DNA from: Phormidesmis sp963710175 | Lineage (GTDB): Bacteria; Cyanobacteriota; Cyanobacteriia; Phormidesmidales; Phormidesmidaceae | Assembly (NCBI GenBank): GCA_963710175.1 | Contig: CAVPZC010000002.1 | Span: forward strand, 620,001-684,000 | Direction: 5' to 3' | DNA length: 64,000 bases | Part shown: in pieces, positions 34,892 to 42,866 of the stretch | How positions within the stretch are numbered: the stretch's first letter is position 1 | Layout of the letters: every line of letters starts with the position of its first letter | Made by a program: the position numbers and the translations under genes | The notes under the pieces: generated by a model | Seen by the model: only the letters and a program-made list of their open reading frames with translations | Told to the model about the DNA's origin: nothing | The model's database searches: none

Positions 34892-35875
34892 TTAAACTAT
34901 CAGCAGCCCGCCTATTAACAGCCCGCCGACGCCCGCCGTCAACCCGATTAAAAAGCTCCAGCGAGTGAGTCGCAGCGCCTGATCAACGACTGCTGCGGTA
35001 ATGGGACGGTTGTCGTCACCCAGCTTTGGCTTAATTTTGAGCTGGCCCCGATAGACATTAGCGCCACCAAGCTGAACGCCCAGCGCAGCGGCATAGGCAC
35101 ATTCGCTCCAGCCTGCGTTGGGGCTAGGGTCAGCGCGGGCATCCCGCTGACAAATTTTCAAGACGTGGCCCGGACGCCCTGAGAGTAGGGCAATCATGAC
35201 TACGCTCAGGCGGCAGGGCAGCCAGGTCAGGCCGTCTTCTAGCTGGGCGCTAAACCAGCCCAGGTCGGTATAGGGAGCGGTGCGGTAGCCCACCATAGAA
35301 TCTAGCGTGCTGGCGGCTTTGTAGGCGATCGCCACCGGCCCCGCCAATCCCAATGACGCCCCTAGTAAGGCATAAAACAGCGGCGCTAACACCCCGTCTA
35401 TCGCATTTTCGCTGACGGTCTCTAGCACCGCCCGATAGATCTCTGCGGCTGAGAGCTGCTGCGTATCTCGGCCTACATAGCGCTGTAGACACTCCCTGGC
35501 AAAGGGAAAATCATCCTCATCTAAAGGCTGAAGCACCTCTTCAGCAGCTCGGCGTAAGCTGCGCCCAGCAAAGCAGCTGGCCAGTAAAATCACCTCAGCG
35601 GCAGCCGCTAGCCACGGCGAAATCAGGCTCAATGCCCACAATCCGGCCCAGATCAGCAAACCACTGCCGCCAATCAGCAAGCCAGCCAAGGCAGCGCCCG
35701 CCAGCTTCATCGCGCTGGGCGGCAGCTGAGCAGCTATCAGCCGACTGCTATAGGCGCTGATGACTTTGCCCATCGCCTGCACAGGGTGAGGCCAGCTCCA
35801 CGGATCACCCACAATAAAATCCACCCCCGCAGCGGCGACCAAGACAGCCCCGCTCACGATCTGTTCACACCACAA
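34892..35875 (-). CDS. cobD: Adenosylcobinamide-phosphate synthase (CobD/CbiB)
   Basis: 327 residues with about six hydrophobic helices and the family start AAAGVDFIVGDPWSWPHPVQ, followed later by VSENAIDGVLAPLFYALLG and YRTAPYTDLGWFSAQLEDGL. It joins aminopropanol phosphate to the corrin ring in the membrane-bound step of cobalamin synthesis. The first available start is TTG (35875); GTG at 35854 is equally good. Its 5' end overlaps the Rrf2 gene by 11 bases, so translation of the two is coupled. Confidence 0.92.
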   Translation of the reverse strand: MWCEQIVSGAVLVAAAGVDFIVGDPWSWPHPVQAMGKVISAYSSRLIAAQLPPSAMKLAGAALAGLLIGGSGLLIWAGLWALSLISPWLAAAAEVILLASCFAGRSLRRAAEEVLQPLDEDDFPFARECLQRYVGRDTQQLSAAEIYRAVLETVSENAIDGVLAPLFYALLGASLGLAGPVAIAYKAASTLDSMVGYRTAPYTDLGWFSAQLEDGLTWLPCRLSVVMIALLSGRPGHVLKICQRDARADPSPNAGWSECAYAAALGVQLGGANVYRGQLKIKPKLGDDNRPITAAVVDQALRLTRWSFLIGLTAGVGGLLIGGLLIV

Positions 35876-36305
35876 AGCTGGCTCCTTCGCCCTGGGCAGC
35901 TTGCCAGCTGCGGGCGTCGTAATAAAGATCTTCGAGGGTGATGCTGTAAAAGGCTTCTTTCATCTTTTGGTGCAGCCGCTGCCACAGCATCGAAGTTACC
36001 CAGTCTTCGGCCTGTTCTGGGGACACTGTCTGGGCCAGGGGGGTGACCGATTCGCCAACAGCTTCTAGGATTTGGCCAAGGGAAATTTGGGCGGCAGGTC
36101 TAGCCAGCCGATAGCCGCCGTGAGCGCCGCGTACTGAATTGATGATGTGCGATCTCCTGAGCTCGATCAAAAGCTTTTCCAAGTAGGGAGCAGGCAAGTG
36201 CTGACGCGCCGCAATAGCGCTGACTGAAGACAGGCTCTCCGCTGGCTGCAAGCTCAAATCCAACAGCGCCTTAACGCTATAGTGACCGCGAGTAGTGAGC
36301 TTCAT
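35865..36305 (-). CDS. Rrf2-family regulator without cysteines
   Basis: 146 residues starting MKLTTRGHYSVKALLDLSLQ, a textbook Rrf2 opening. The winged helix (SVSAIAARQHLPAPYLEKLL) and wing (VRGAHGGYRLARP) are intact. No cysteine occurs in the whole protein, so it cannot hold an iron-sulfur cluster of the IscR/NsrR kind; CymR-type, cofactor-free sensing is likely. The upstream region contains a weak dyad (GTTTTA...TAAAAC, about 36327-36354) that may be its operator. Overlaps cobD by 11 bases. Confidence 0.9.
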   Translation of the reverse strand: MKLTTRGHYSVKALLDLSLQPAESLSSVSAIAARQHLPAPYLEKLLIELRRSHIINSVRGAHGGYRLARPAAQISLGQILEAVGESVTPLAQTVSPEQAEDWVTSMLWQRLHQKMKEAFYSITLEDLYYDARSWQAAQGEGASFVV

Positions 36306-36616
36306 AACTGCCGATAATTTCAGAGTGTTTTATGATTAATAATGTTAGTAAAACAGGCAGTTTTTTATAAGCAGCCGACGCATTTTACTGAACATATTTA
36401 CTCCGGTTTAGAAGTGTGCTTTTATATTAGAAACCCAGCCTTGATAATAGACCCTGATTACAAAAATGTGAATAACGGCTGAGCTTGACAGCACCTGAAC
36501 AATCGCATTTTACGTGTTTTCCAATCTGCACCTAACTCACAGAACGAAGAAATAGCTTTGGCTATTGCTTGCATCTCTCACCTAACTGTCTGCTGTCAGT
36601 CTAGAGACTTGAATGA
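36306..36616. other. Divergent regulatory region, 311 bases
   Basis: Between the Rrf2 gene (minus) and the cyAbrB gene (plus). AT-rich near the Rrf2 start, with a possible dyad at 36327-36354. I cannot assign a promoter for the cyAbrB gene with confidence. Confidence 0.5.
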
Positions 36617-37015
36617 ATGGTTAACGATCCAGATATAGATGCCTTAAGGGGTAAAGCGCTGCTCAAAAAGGTCAAAGAGCTAGAGCATCTGAGCCGCGAA
36701 GAAAAAGCCAAGACCTGCGGGTACTACACCATCACCAAAAAAGGCGTTACCCGCGTCAATATGATGAAGTTTCTCAATGCGCTGATTGAAGCCGAGGGCA
36801 TTCAAATTGACAGCACCCAAAGCGGCAACGGCAGAGGCGGTCGCAGCGCTAGCTATCGGATTACGGTGCAGTCCAATGGCAATCTGCTGATTGGATCTGC
36901 CTACACCAAGCAAATGGGGCTCAAACCGGGCGATGAGTTTGAAATTTCGTTAGGTCGTAAGCACATCCACCTCAAGCAGCTAGGCAGCGGCGAAGAGGAT
37001 CTAAACGACAGCTAG
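36617..37015 (+). CDS. cyAbrB-type transcriptional regulator
   Basis: 132 residues. The C-terminal swapped-hairpin AbrB domain is visible as SYRITVQSNGNLLIGSAYTK and LKPGDEFEISLGRKHIHLK. The N-terminal part (GKALLKKVKELEHLSREEKA and GYYTITKKGVTRVN) is typical of the plastid/cyanobacterial cyAbrB group, whose members control nitrogen and carbon genes, hydrogenase and cell division. The domain order, AbrB domain at the C-terminus, is that of cyAbrB1/2. An ATG at 36617 follows a TGAATGAATG stretch with an out-of-frame ATG four bases earlier. Confidence 0.9.
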   Translation: MVNDPDIDALRGKALLKKVKELEHLSREEKAKTCGYYTITKKGVTRVNMMKFLNALIEAEGIQIDSTQSGNGRGGRSASYRITVQSNGNLLIGSAYTKQMGLKPGDEFEISLGRKHIHLKQLGSGEEDLNDS

Positions 37016-37392
37016 AGCAGCACGATGGTCGATAGCTGATTGAGTTTTTGCGGCAATTAGCCAACTGGCTGAATATCGTAGATGGCACTCTGTATCCAGC
37101 TAATTCTTTTCCTTTAAAGCAGCAGGTTTTGTTGTCTTGCTGCTGCAATATTCGTCCCTGGACTTTAGTATTTGTCTGAATTGGTTTGGCTTTGGGTGGG
37201 TATTTACAATAGCTGCTTTCTCTGAGATCAGCACCGTTTTACCCGTGCTTTCTGGCTATAGTCAACTGCTCTAAAGCGGCTGCTCAAAGGCGACAGCAAA
37301 GGCGCTAATCCAGATTTTGACCGCTGCCGTAAGGTGGTACGGTATAGCCAACCTGTCTACGGTAGATCGGTGTTGCATTTGGGCTCGCTGCG
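37016..37392. other. Non-coding stretch, 377 bases
   Basis: Lies between the cyAbrB gene and the gene at 37393, both on the plus strand. No coding frame, hairpin-plus-T terminator or other clear site is visible. Confidence 0.5.
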
Positions 37393-38949
37393 ATGAGTTT
37401 GCCGATTGTTTTAGAGATTGCCATCGGACTGATTTTTATCTATCTGACTTTGAGTTTGGTTGCTAGCGAGATTCAGGAGATTTTAAGTGCGCTGTTTCAG
37501 TGGCGAGCTGAGCACCTAAAGCGATCTATTGAACAGCTGCTAGTCGGCAATAGCACTGGCGCCAAGGGTAAAGAGTGGACGCAAAATCAGCAGGCAGCTA
37601 GGACGCTGGCCGACCGGCTATACGACAGTCCGCTGATTTCCAATTTGAATTACGAAGCGCAAGGCCGCATAGCTAGCTGGTTGCGCAGCGGTTTGCACGC
37701 GATTGGCGCGCTCTACCGCCTCTTAACTTTTAGCCGCAATGTGTTTGGCAATAAAACCAGCGGCCCGTCCTACATTCCAGCTGAGACCTTTGCCACCAGC
37801 TTGATAGAGCGGCTGAGACTGGAAGAATTTCAGCAGGTGCTGGTGCGATCGCGCTTCAATCAGTTCATCCATACCGACGTGCAGCTGCCCCTGCACAACA
37901 CAGTATCTGAACTGCGGGCGCAGCTAGGCGATGAGACTCTTCTGAGCGCTGAGATGGAGTACTTTGACCAGTCGCTCACTCAGATAGCCGCCGGGCTCGA
38001 TGCTCGCCGGGTCACCCTAGAAGCCGCGCTCAACCAGGTGCTGAGCCAGCTAGAGGCGTTTGAAACGATGGCCGTAGAGCTGTCCCTGCCAGACGCGGCA
38101 ATTTCCCGGTCGTTTTTGAGCCGGGTTCGCTACTTGCGCAGCCGACTCAGCGGTAATGAACAAAAGGCCGAAGCTCTCCTAACCCGACTGCGGCCTACCC
38201 TCGCCGACCTGACGGCGCTGCTAGATCCCAACAGCCCCACCTACGCCGAACTGGTAGAACTCGCCCAGAGAGAAGGCGGCGCGGTATGGAATGCGCTAGA
38301 GAAGCTTCAGCAAGAGGTGATTCCGCCTGAGCTAGGGGTTAGCCTGGCAACGTTAGCCAACCGGGCCGAAGCGCAGGCGTTGAGTGCGGGCACTGAGCTA
38401 CAGCAGCTGCAAACTGAACTAGAGGCCTGGTTTGACCGGGGGATGGAACGAGCGGGCGGTGTCTACCGGCGTAACGTGAAAGGGGTAGGGCTATTGATCG
38501 GTCTGGCGATCGCCTTTACCCTCAATGCCGACACCTTCTATATGTTTCAGCGACTGAGCACCGATCCGGCCATTCGCAACAGCATTGTACAGACAGCCGA
38601 GCAGATGGAGGTACGCGGTATCGACAGCGCCGCAGCCCTGGCCGAAGAGATGTCCATCGACGAACTTTCGGAGCGCATTAAGGGCGACCTGCGCTCTGTA
38701 GGCACTGCCGTAGGCGAGACTCTGGCCGAATATCCGCTGCCGATTGGTCGCACTGAAGCGGTGATCAAGGCTCAACGGGAGGCTGAAGTCAACTGGCCGA
38801 TTCCCTTTATTCCGCAGCGGCTAATCGGCTGGCTAGTGACTGGTCTGGCCCTGTCGATGGGCGCGAGCTTTTGGTTCGACCTGCTGCGCAAAGTGATGTC
38901 AGTGCGGGCTTCGGGCGATCGCCCTGCTTCTGGAACCGATAAGTCTTAA
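37393..38949 (+). CDS. Large membrane protein with coiled coil, unknown
   Basis: 518 residues. A membrane helix at 1-22 (VLEIAIGLIFIYLTLSLVAS) is followed by an amphipathic region (EIQEILSALFQWRAEHLKRS), a long helical, coiled-coil-prone stretch (about 130-350) and two further helices (about 360-378 and 465-485, GWLVTGLALSMGASFWFDLL). The opening pattern IxLTLSLVxSEIxEILSAxxxWRAExL recurs in proteins from many bacteria; I recall no function. The final codons overlap the convergent histidine-kinase gene by four bases. Confidence 0.7.
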   Translation: MSLPIVLEIAIGLIFIYLTLSLVASEIQEILSALFQWRAEHLKRSIEQLLVGNSTGAKGKEWTQNQQAARTLADRLYDSPLISNLNYEAQGRIASWLRSGLHAIGALYRLLTFSRNVFGNKTSGPSYIPAETFATSLIERLRLEEFQQVLVRSRFNQFIHTDVQLPLHNTVSELRAQLGDETLLSAEMEYFDQSLTQIAAGLDARRVTLEAALNQVLSQLEAFETMAVELSLPDAAISRSFLSRVRYLRSRLSGNEQKAEALLTRLRPTLADLTALLDPNSPTYAELVELAQREGGAVWNALEKLQQEVIPPELGVSLATLANRAEAQALSAGTELQQLQTELEAWFDRGMERAGGVYRRNVKGVGLLIGLAIAFTLNADTFYMFQRLSTDPAIRNSIVQTAEQMEVRGIDSAAALAEEMSIDELSERIKGDLRSVGTAVGETLAEYPLPIGRTEAVIKAQREAEVNWPIPFIPQRLIGWLVTGLALSMGASFWFDLLRKVMSVRASGDRPASGTDKS

Positions 38950-40493
38950 GATCTGTCTACCTCTAGCAGCCAGACGATAAAGACTGTTCCTAATCCGGCC
39001 TGCCGCTCTCCAGATATCTCTCTGGGCATCCAGGGCGTACCAGCAGCCGGGCTGATCACCTCGATAAAGCCGTGCATTTCTCGCATGAGGGACTGAGCGA
39101 TCGCCAACCCCAACCCCGTCCCCGGAATATCGCCTTGAGCCTGCACCCCGCGATAGTGCCGCTCAAATAGCCGCACTTGGTCAGCAGCCGGTATGCCAAC
39201 ACCCGTATCGCCTACCACAATGCCCTGATAGTGATCCGCTTCACTGACCCGGCTAACCCCCGTTTGCACCCACACCAGAGCCCCCGCTGGTGAGTACTTA
39301 ATCGCATTGTCCACCAGATTGCTCACCACTTCTCCGAGCGCTTCTTCTTCTCCCCACACAGACGGCGTATCGGCTGCCACCTGAGTCTGCAAATCAATCC
39401 CTTTTTCGGTCGCCACAATATTTGCCACCGCCAAGATTGGCTCCACAATGTCCGGCAAGTACTGAACCGATAGCGTCAGCGGCTGTCCTAGCTCGCTCCA
39501 GTCAGCTGCCTGGTCTACCGTCTGGTCATCACCGTTCGAGCTATCGGCAGTGTCAGCGCTGCTGTCACTGGTACCGCCAAGGGCAGTACCGGCACGCTGA
39601 GGCACCATTGGCAGCTGAGGTGACAGCCGCTGAGCAGTGGGCAGCAGTGCCGTAGGGGCACTATCTACCGCCAGGTCAGCGTCCCCGATAGCGACAGCCT
39701 GATCAAAGTGGGTGACCAGCTCTCGCAGGCGTTTCGTTTCACGGACGACACCCGTCGCCACTGTCTGGTTGGCATCTTCAGGCCCTAAGCGGCGTACCAG
39801 CAGCTGGCCAAACGTGCCCACAGCCGTCAGCGGATTGCGAAACTGATGCAGCAGATTGTGAAAAAGCTCTGACTGGCGGCTCTGGAGACTGCGCTTACGT
39901 GCCAGCTGACGCTGCAACCACTGATTGCGCCGCTCTAGCACACAGCCTGCTGCTAGGGATTCGGCGACTGTTTCTATATGGCGGCGCTCCTCACTTTTCC
40001 AGGCGCGGTCTGGGCGCACGGTGACCAGCAGCCCTACGACCACCTCGGTGTATACCAGCGGTACGACCAGCTGCTGCTCTGGGTGCAGAATTTCTGGCCA
40101 GTCAAAGTGCGGCTGCGCTTCGGTACTGGTTTCAGCGGGTTCAGTAAATTCTGCGGTTTCCGGCCAGTCTGGGAACCAGTCTGGGGCAGTTTCTGCTGTT
40201 GATATATTACTGGCGGCGGGGATAGAACCTGCGGCGGGCAGGGCTAAAGGGCTGCTGTAGCTATCAGTTGCCCAGGGGGTTGCCCTTGTGAAGTTAGCCA
40301 CCCATCTATCAACGGGCTCCGGATAGCTAACGACCGGTACAAAATTCGACTGGCCCTGATGGTTCCCCTGCTCTGCTATGTCGGCTATGTCTGCGATGTA
40401 GAGGGCAGCTGAAGATTCTGCCATCTGCTGGGTGAGCAGCCGCAGCTGAGCCCGACAGAGTGAGACAAATTCGGGACTGGCGATCGCCGTCAT
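38946..40493 (-). CDS. GAF-like sensor histidine kinase
   Basis: The ATG at 40493 (MTAIASPEFVSLCRAQLRLL) is preferred over the frame start at 40511. The N-terminal half (1-190) looks GAF-like: PQQLVVPLVYTEVVVGLLVT then RHIETVAESLAAGC. The kinase core has the H box FHNLLHQFRNPLTAVGTFGQ, N box NLVDNAIKYSP, G1 GDTGVGIP and G2 GTGLGLAIAQSLMREMHG. A long Ser/Asp-rich insertion separates H and N boxes. It is probably a soluble photoreceptor- or signal-sensing kinase of the cyanobacterial type; no response regulator is adjacent. Convergent with the membrane-protein gene. Confidence 0.88.
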   Translation of the reverse strand: MTAIASPEFVSLCRAQLRLLTQQMAESSAALYIADIADIAEQGNHQGQSNFVPVVSYPEPVDRWVANFTRATPWATDSYSSPLALPAAGSIPAASNISTAETAPDWFPDWPETAEFTEPAETSTEAQPHFDWPEILHPEQQLVVPLVYTEVVVGLLVTVRPDRAWKSEERRHIETVAESLAAGCVLERRNQWLQRQLARKRSLQSRQSELFHNLLHQFRNPLTAVGTFGQLLVRRLGPEDANQTVATGVVRETKRLRELVTHFDQAVAIGDADLAVDSAPTALLPTAQRLSPQLPMVPQRAGTALGGTSDSSADTADSSNGDDQTVDQAADWSELGQPLTLSVQYLPDIVEPILAVANIVATEKGIDLQTQVAADTPSVWGEEEALGEVVSNLVDNAIKYSPAGALVWVQTGVSRVSEADHYQGIVVGDTGVGIPAADQVRLFERHYRGVQAQGDIPGTGLGLAIAQSLMREMHGFIEVISPAAGTPWMPREISGERQAGLGTVFIVWLLEVDRS

Positions 40494-40718
40494 GTGCGGC
40501 CTCCAAAACAAATGAATGAACCGAGTTGAGGAGTAAAGCTTGGATGAGCCAGTTTGATCAAAATGCTGTTAGCGCGGTGGTGATATTAAGTTTGTTACAA
40601 GGTTTTAACTTTTTCTAGGAGCCCGCAGAGCGATAAATACTGCAAAAGTATTGGCAGATTCAGTCAGTGACCCGTCTCTAGACTCTTTTGCGATTATTCG
40701 CAAAGCCTTTAAACCAAC

Positions 40719-40747
40719 TTGAAATTTTAAGTTATACCTGCTATATT
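40719..40747 (+). promoter_or_regulatory. Sigma-70-type promoter for the DUF3155 gene
   Basis: A -35 box TTGAAA (40719-40724) and a -10 box TATATT (40742-40747) are 17 bases apart, which is optimal. The predicted start of transcription near 40755 gives a leader of about 60 bases. Confidence 0.65.
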
Positions 40748-40799
40748 TTGCAAGGTCTAAGCTTTTTTGTAGCCATCGCTACATGTGGCTAACTGATAC

Positions 40800-40806
40800 A
40801 GGAGGT
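40800..40806 (+). promoter_or_regulatory. Strong ribosome binding site AGGAGGT
   Basis: AGGAGGT lies seven bases before the TTG codon at 40814, and there is no in-frame ATG nearby; this decides the TTG start for the DUF3155 gene. Confidence 0.85.
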
Positions 40807-40813
40807 AATAAAT

Positions 40814-41125
40814 TTGGCACGACGACGTAAGCGCAAAAGCCGCCGCCGTTTGGAAGGGCGTCGCATATTAGAAGCAGTTCCTCAATTCAGCATTGAGAGT
40901 GGGGAAGAAAAGCCCGTCACCGCTGCTCGGAACTATATTCATGCTCAGGGCATTTGTCCCCCTGCTTTGCTGCTCGTGAAGCGTAATGAGCATACCACTG
41001 ATCGCTACTTCTGGGCCGAAAAAGGTCTGTTTGGTGCGCAGTACGTTGAAGAGAACCACTTTCTGTTCCCCAGCCTCCGCCTGCTGATGAGTGAGGAAGA
41101 AGAGGAGCTAGCGGTTTCTAGCTAA
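40814..41125 (+). CDS. DUF3155 protein, basic N-terminus
   Basis: 103 residues from a TTG start. The first 18 residues are very basic (MARRRKRKSRRRLEGRR), then ILEAVPQFSIESGEEKPVTA and the conserved ARNYIHAQGICPPALLLVKR and RYFWAEKGLFGAQYVEENHF. This is the DUF3155 family, found in nearly all cyanobacteria; function is unknown, and the basic tail could contact nucleic acid (inference). It has its own promoter and a strong terminator, so it is monocistronic and well expressed by appearance. Confidence 0.88.
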   Translation: MARRRKRKSRRRLEGRRILEAVPQFSIESGEEKPVTAARNYIHAQGICPPALLLVKRNEHTTDRYFWAEKGLFGAQYVEENHFLFPSLRLLMSEEEEELAVSS

Positions 41126-41224
41126 GCTTCCAGAAAATTTTAGGACCAAGAAGTTTGGGACAGCGCATTTTAGGACAACCGTTTTAGAAAGTAGTCCGGT
41201 TCTATTTTAAGAATTCATCTGTAT

Positions 41225-41263
41225 GGGAAGGGCCGATTGACTCGGCACCTTCCCGTTTTTTTT
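41225..41263 (+). terminator. Intrinsic terminator of the DUF3155 gene
   Basis: GGGAAGG-GCCGA pairs with TCGGC-CCTTCCC (one unpaired A) around a five-base loop, followed by G and a run of eight T. It begins about 100 bases after the stop codon. Confidence 0.93.
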
Positions 41264-41324
41264 GAGCTGGTGAGCGCTTTCAGTCGGTCCGCTTTTAAAG
41301 GATCCGTTTTTGGCTGGCCTCACT

Positions 41325-41936
41325 TCAGCTGGCCCACTTTTTCAGCTGGGCCCACGCTTTCAATTCTGGTTGAGAAAAAGCATTTTGCAGCTCAGCAATT
41401 TCATCTCTGTGCCCTCGAATCGTCAGTTTTGACAGGCAGCCCTGACTGGCTTCAGGCTCTATCTTCAGAGTGATTGTTTCAGGGCGGCTAGACTTTTGCC
41501 AGTAAAAGACACCGGCTAAAGGCGAGGCCGCTACCATCCACAGCAACCACCCGCCCCAGGCTGGAAATAGGGTAGCTGCAATCAACGACAGGCAGGCCAG
41601 GCCAACAGCGGCTAGAAGCGATAGAAAAATCGCCATGAAGATGCTGGGACTGACCATGCCAACCAGGGTAATGGTCTCTGGGCTTGCTTCATCTGGACTT
41701 GCTTCATCTGGGCTTGCTTCGAGTGGGGAGCGAGCGCTTTCATCGGCGCTTCGGTAAGCTCTGAGCCGAAAATATTTGACAACGGCCTGCCGGAGAGATG
41801 CGGCCTGCTGCTGTGAGCCGAACTGCATGACCTCAATGCGGTCTTTGGTAGAGGCCCGAATAAAAAAGACAAGCCCAACCACCATCAGACTGGTTAGCAA
41901 AAGCGTGGAGGTTCGGGCTGGATCGGTAAAAAACAA
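41325..41936 (-). CDS. CCB2/CCB4-like cytochrome b6 maturation protein
   Basis: 203 residues with an N-terminal helix (LLLTSLMVVGLVFFIRAS), the conserved tail KDRIEVMQF, and two central helices (SPSIFMAIFLSLLAAVGLAC and WGGWLLWMVAASPLAGVFYW). This resembles CCB2/CCB4 (cofactor assembly of complex C subunit B), which in plants and cyanobacteria attaches the special c-type haem ci to cytochrome b6. An acidic SPDEA loop made by a 15-base repeat is inserted. The frame begins with TTG at 41936; the true start is uncertain. The family call is from memory of the motif pattern. Confidence 0.7.
   Translation of the reverse strand: MFFTDPARTSTLLLTSLMVVGLVFFIRASTKDRIEVMQFGSQQQAASLRQAVVKYFRLRAYRSADESARSPLEASPDEASPDEASPETITLVGMVSPSIFMAIFLSLLAAVGLACLSLIAATLFPAWGGWLLWMVAASPLAGVFYWQKSSRPETITLKIEPEASQGCLSKLTIRGHRDEIAELQNAFSQPELKAWAQLKKWAS
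41680..41724. repeat. 15-base in-frame tandem repeat, three copies
   Basis: Three copies (two nearly perfect) of GGGCTTGCTTCATCT encode SPDEA on the minus strand within the CCB-like gene, in a loop before the central helices. Confidence 0.8.
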
Positions 41937-41997
41937 TTTTTTTGAAGGAGTGAGTGATTCTAAGGTTTAGGAGAAAGGGGGGATTACAAAGCTAGCT

Positions 41998-42414
41998 TTA
42001 TGATCCGGCGTACTTCATTTCAGCGGCAGCCGATGTCTGTGAGTTATTCTGGGAGGTATACAGAGACCGGTTTTGCTGCCCGACCATGTAGCGTTGCCAC
42101 AGTTCGGCCAGTTCGCGAGCTTTCATTTGCCAGTCGGGCCTGAGGCGGTACATGCGGCGCGGACGGCCTCTCCCTTCTACCTTTTTCCAGTAGCCAGCGA
42201 TCGCCGCCTGGTTTTCTAAAAACTTCAGGGCGCTGTAGAGCACTGTGTCAGAGAGCCGGTAGTTAGGATAGTCCTGTTCGATGGCGTGGATCAGCGCTGT
42301 CCCATAGGAATCATGGCGAGTCAGCACTGAGAGAACGTAGCAGACGGCAAGCTCTTTATTGAGATAAACTGGCGGCGGATCTTCAAAAAATTGATAAATA
42401 TCTTCAAACTTCAT
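41998..42414 (-). CDS. PadR-family regulator
   Basis: Start taken at the ATG at 42414 (MKFEDIYQFFEDPP); the frame runs to 42519 through a serine-rich stretch without support. The winged helix is seen as LAVCYVLSVLTRHDSYGTAL, then DTVLYSALKFLENQAAIAGY and GRGRPRRMYRLRPD. PadR proteins repress small operons, often efflux or detoxification genes; here no such partner is adjacent. The preceding gene on the strand is DUF3084 with about 450 bases between, including a dyad at 42666-42697 that may be its operator. Confidence 0.88.
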   Translation of the reverse strand: MKFEDIYQFFEDPPPVYLNKELAVCYVLSVLTRHDSYGTALIHAIEQDYPNYRLSDTVLYSALKFLENQAAIAGYWKKVEGRGRPRRMYRLRPDWQMKARELAELWQRYMVGQQNRSLYTSQNNSQTSAAAEMKYAGS

Positions 42415-42866
42415 GAGGAAGCTCCGATAGCGTTTGTGTGAGGAAAAAGCGATTAGGGCCTGCACTGCTGCTGACGGGCTGCTGACTGGCCGCTGCCTGG
42501 CTGAGGACGCGAATGCCAATCAAGCTGACGCCGATCAGAACCGTTCATGCTTGGAAAGTCGATATTTTATGGACCACTCAATATGACAGCCTCTAAGCCA
42601 TCAATTGCACCAGCTAGAACTGGCTGATCTGATTCATTCTAGCCACTAAATAATAGATCCACTTAACTTTTTTAGATCGGGTGACTATCTAAAAGGTTTA
42701 GCCAGCTTTGCCAGCATATCAATGCTTTGGAGCAGGCCATAATCACATACTACGAGCGATACTGGCCGCCTTAGGGAATTTTCTTACAATAGTTGAAGCT
42801 TTGTTTCTAATGATGTCCAACAGTTACTAATTGTTTAGCTGTTTGGCTGCTTAGCTGCTGTTACAG
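42415..42866. other. Non-coding stretch upstream of the PadR gene
   Basis: Separates the DUF3084 and PadR genes. Contains the dyad at 42666-42697 (listed separately); no coding frame that I accept. Confidence 0.5.
42666..42697. promoter_or_regulatory. Inverted repeat, possible PadR operator
   Basis: Arms ACTTTTTTAGAT and ATCTAAAAGGT are nearly complementary around nine bases. The dyad lies about 250 bases upstream of the PadR start, rather far for a simple operator. Confidence 0.25.

Larger units (their letters stand above)
40512..40813. other. Divergent region before the DUF3155 gene
   Basis: Contains promoter and Shine-Dalgarno elements for the DUF3155 gene, listed separately. A dyad CTTTTGCGA/TCGCAAAG (40685-40705) sits about 14 bases upstream of the -35 box and could be a regulator site. 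Confidence 0.5.
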
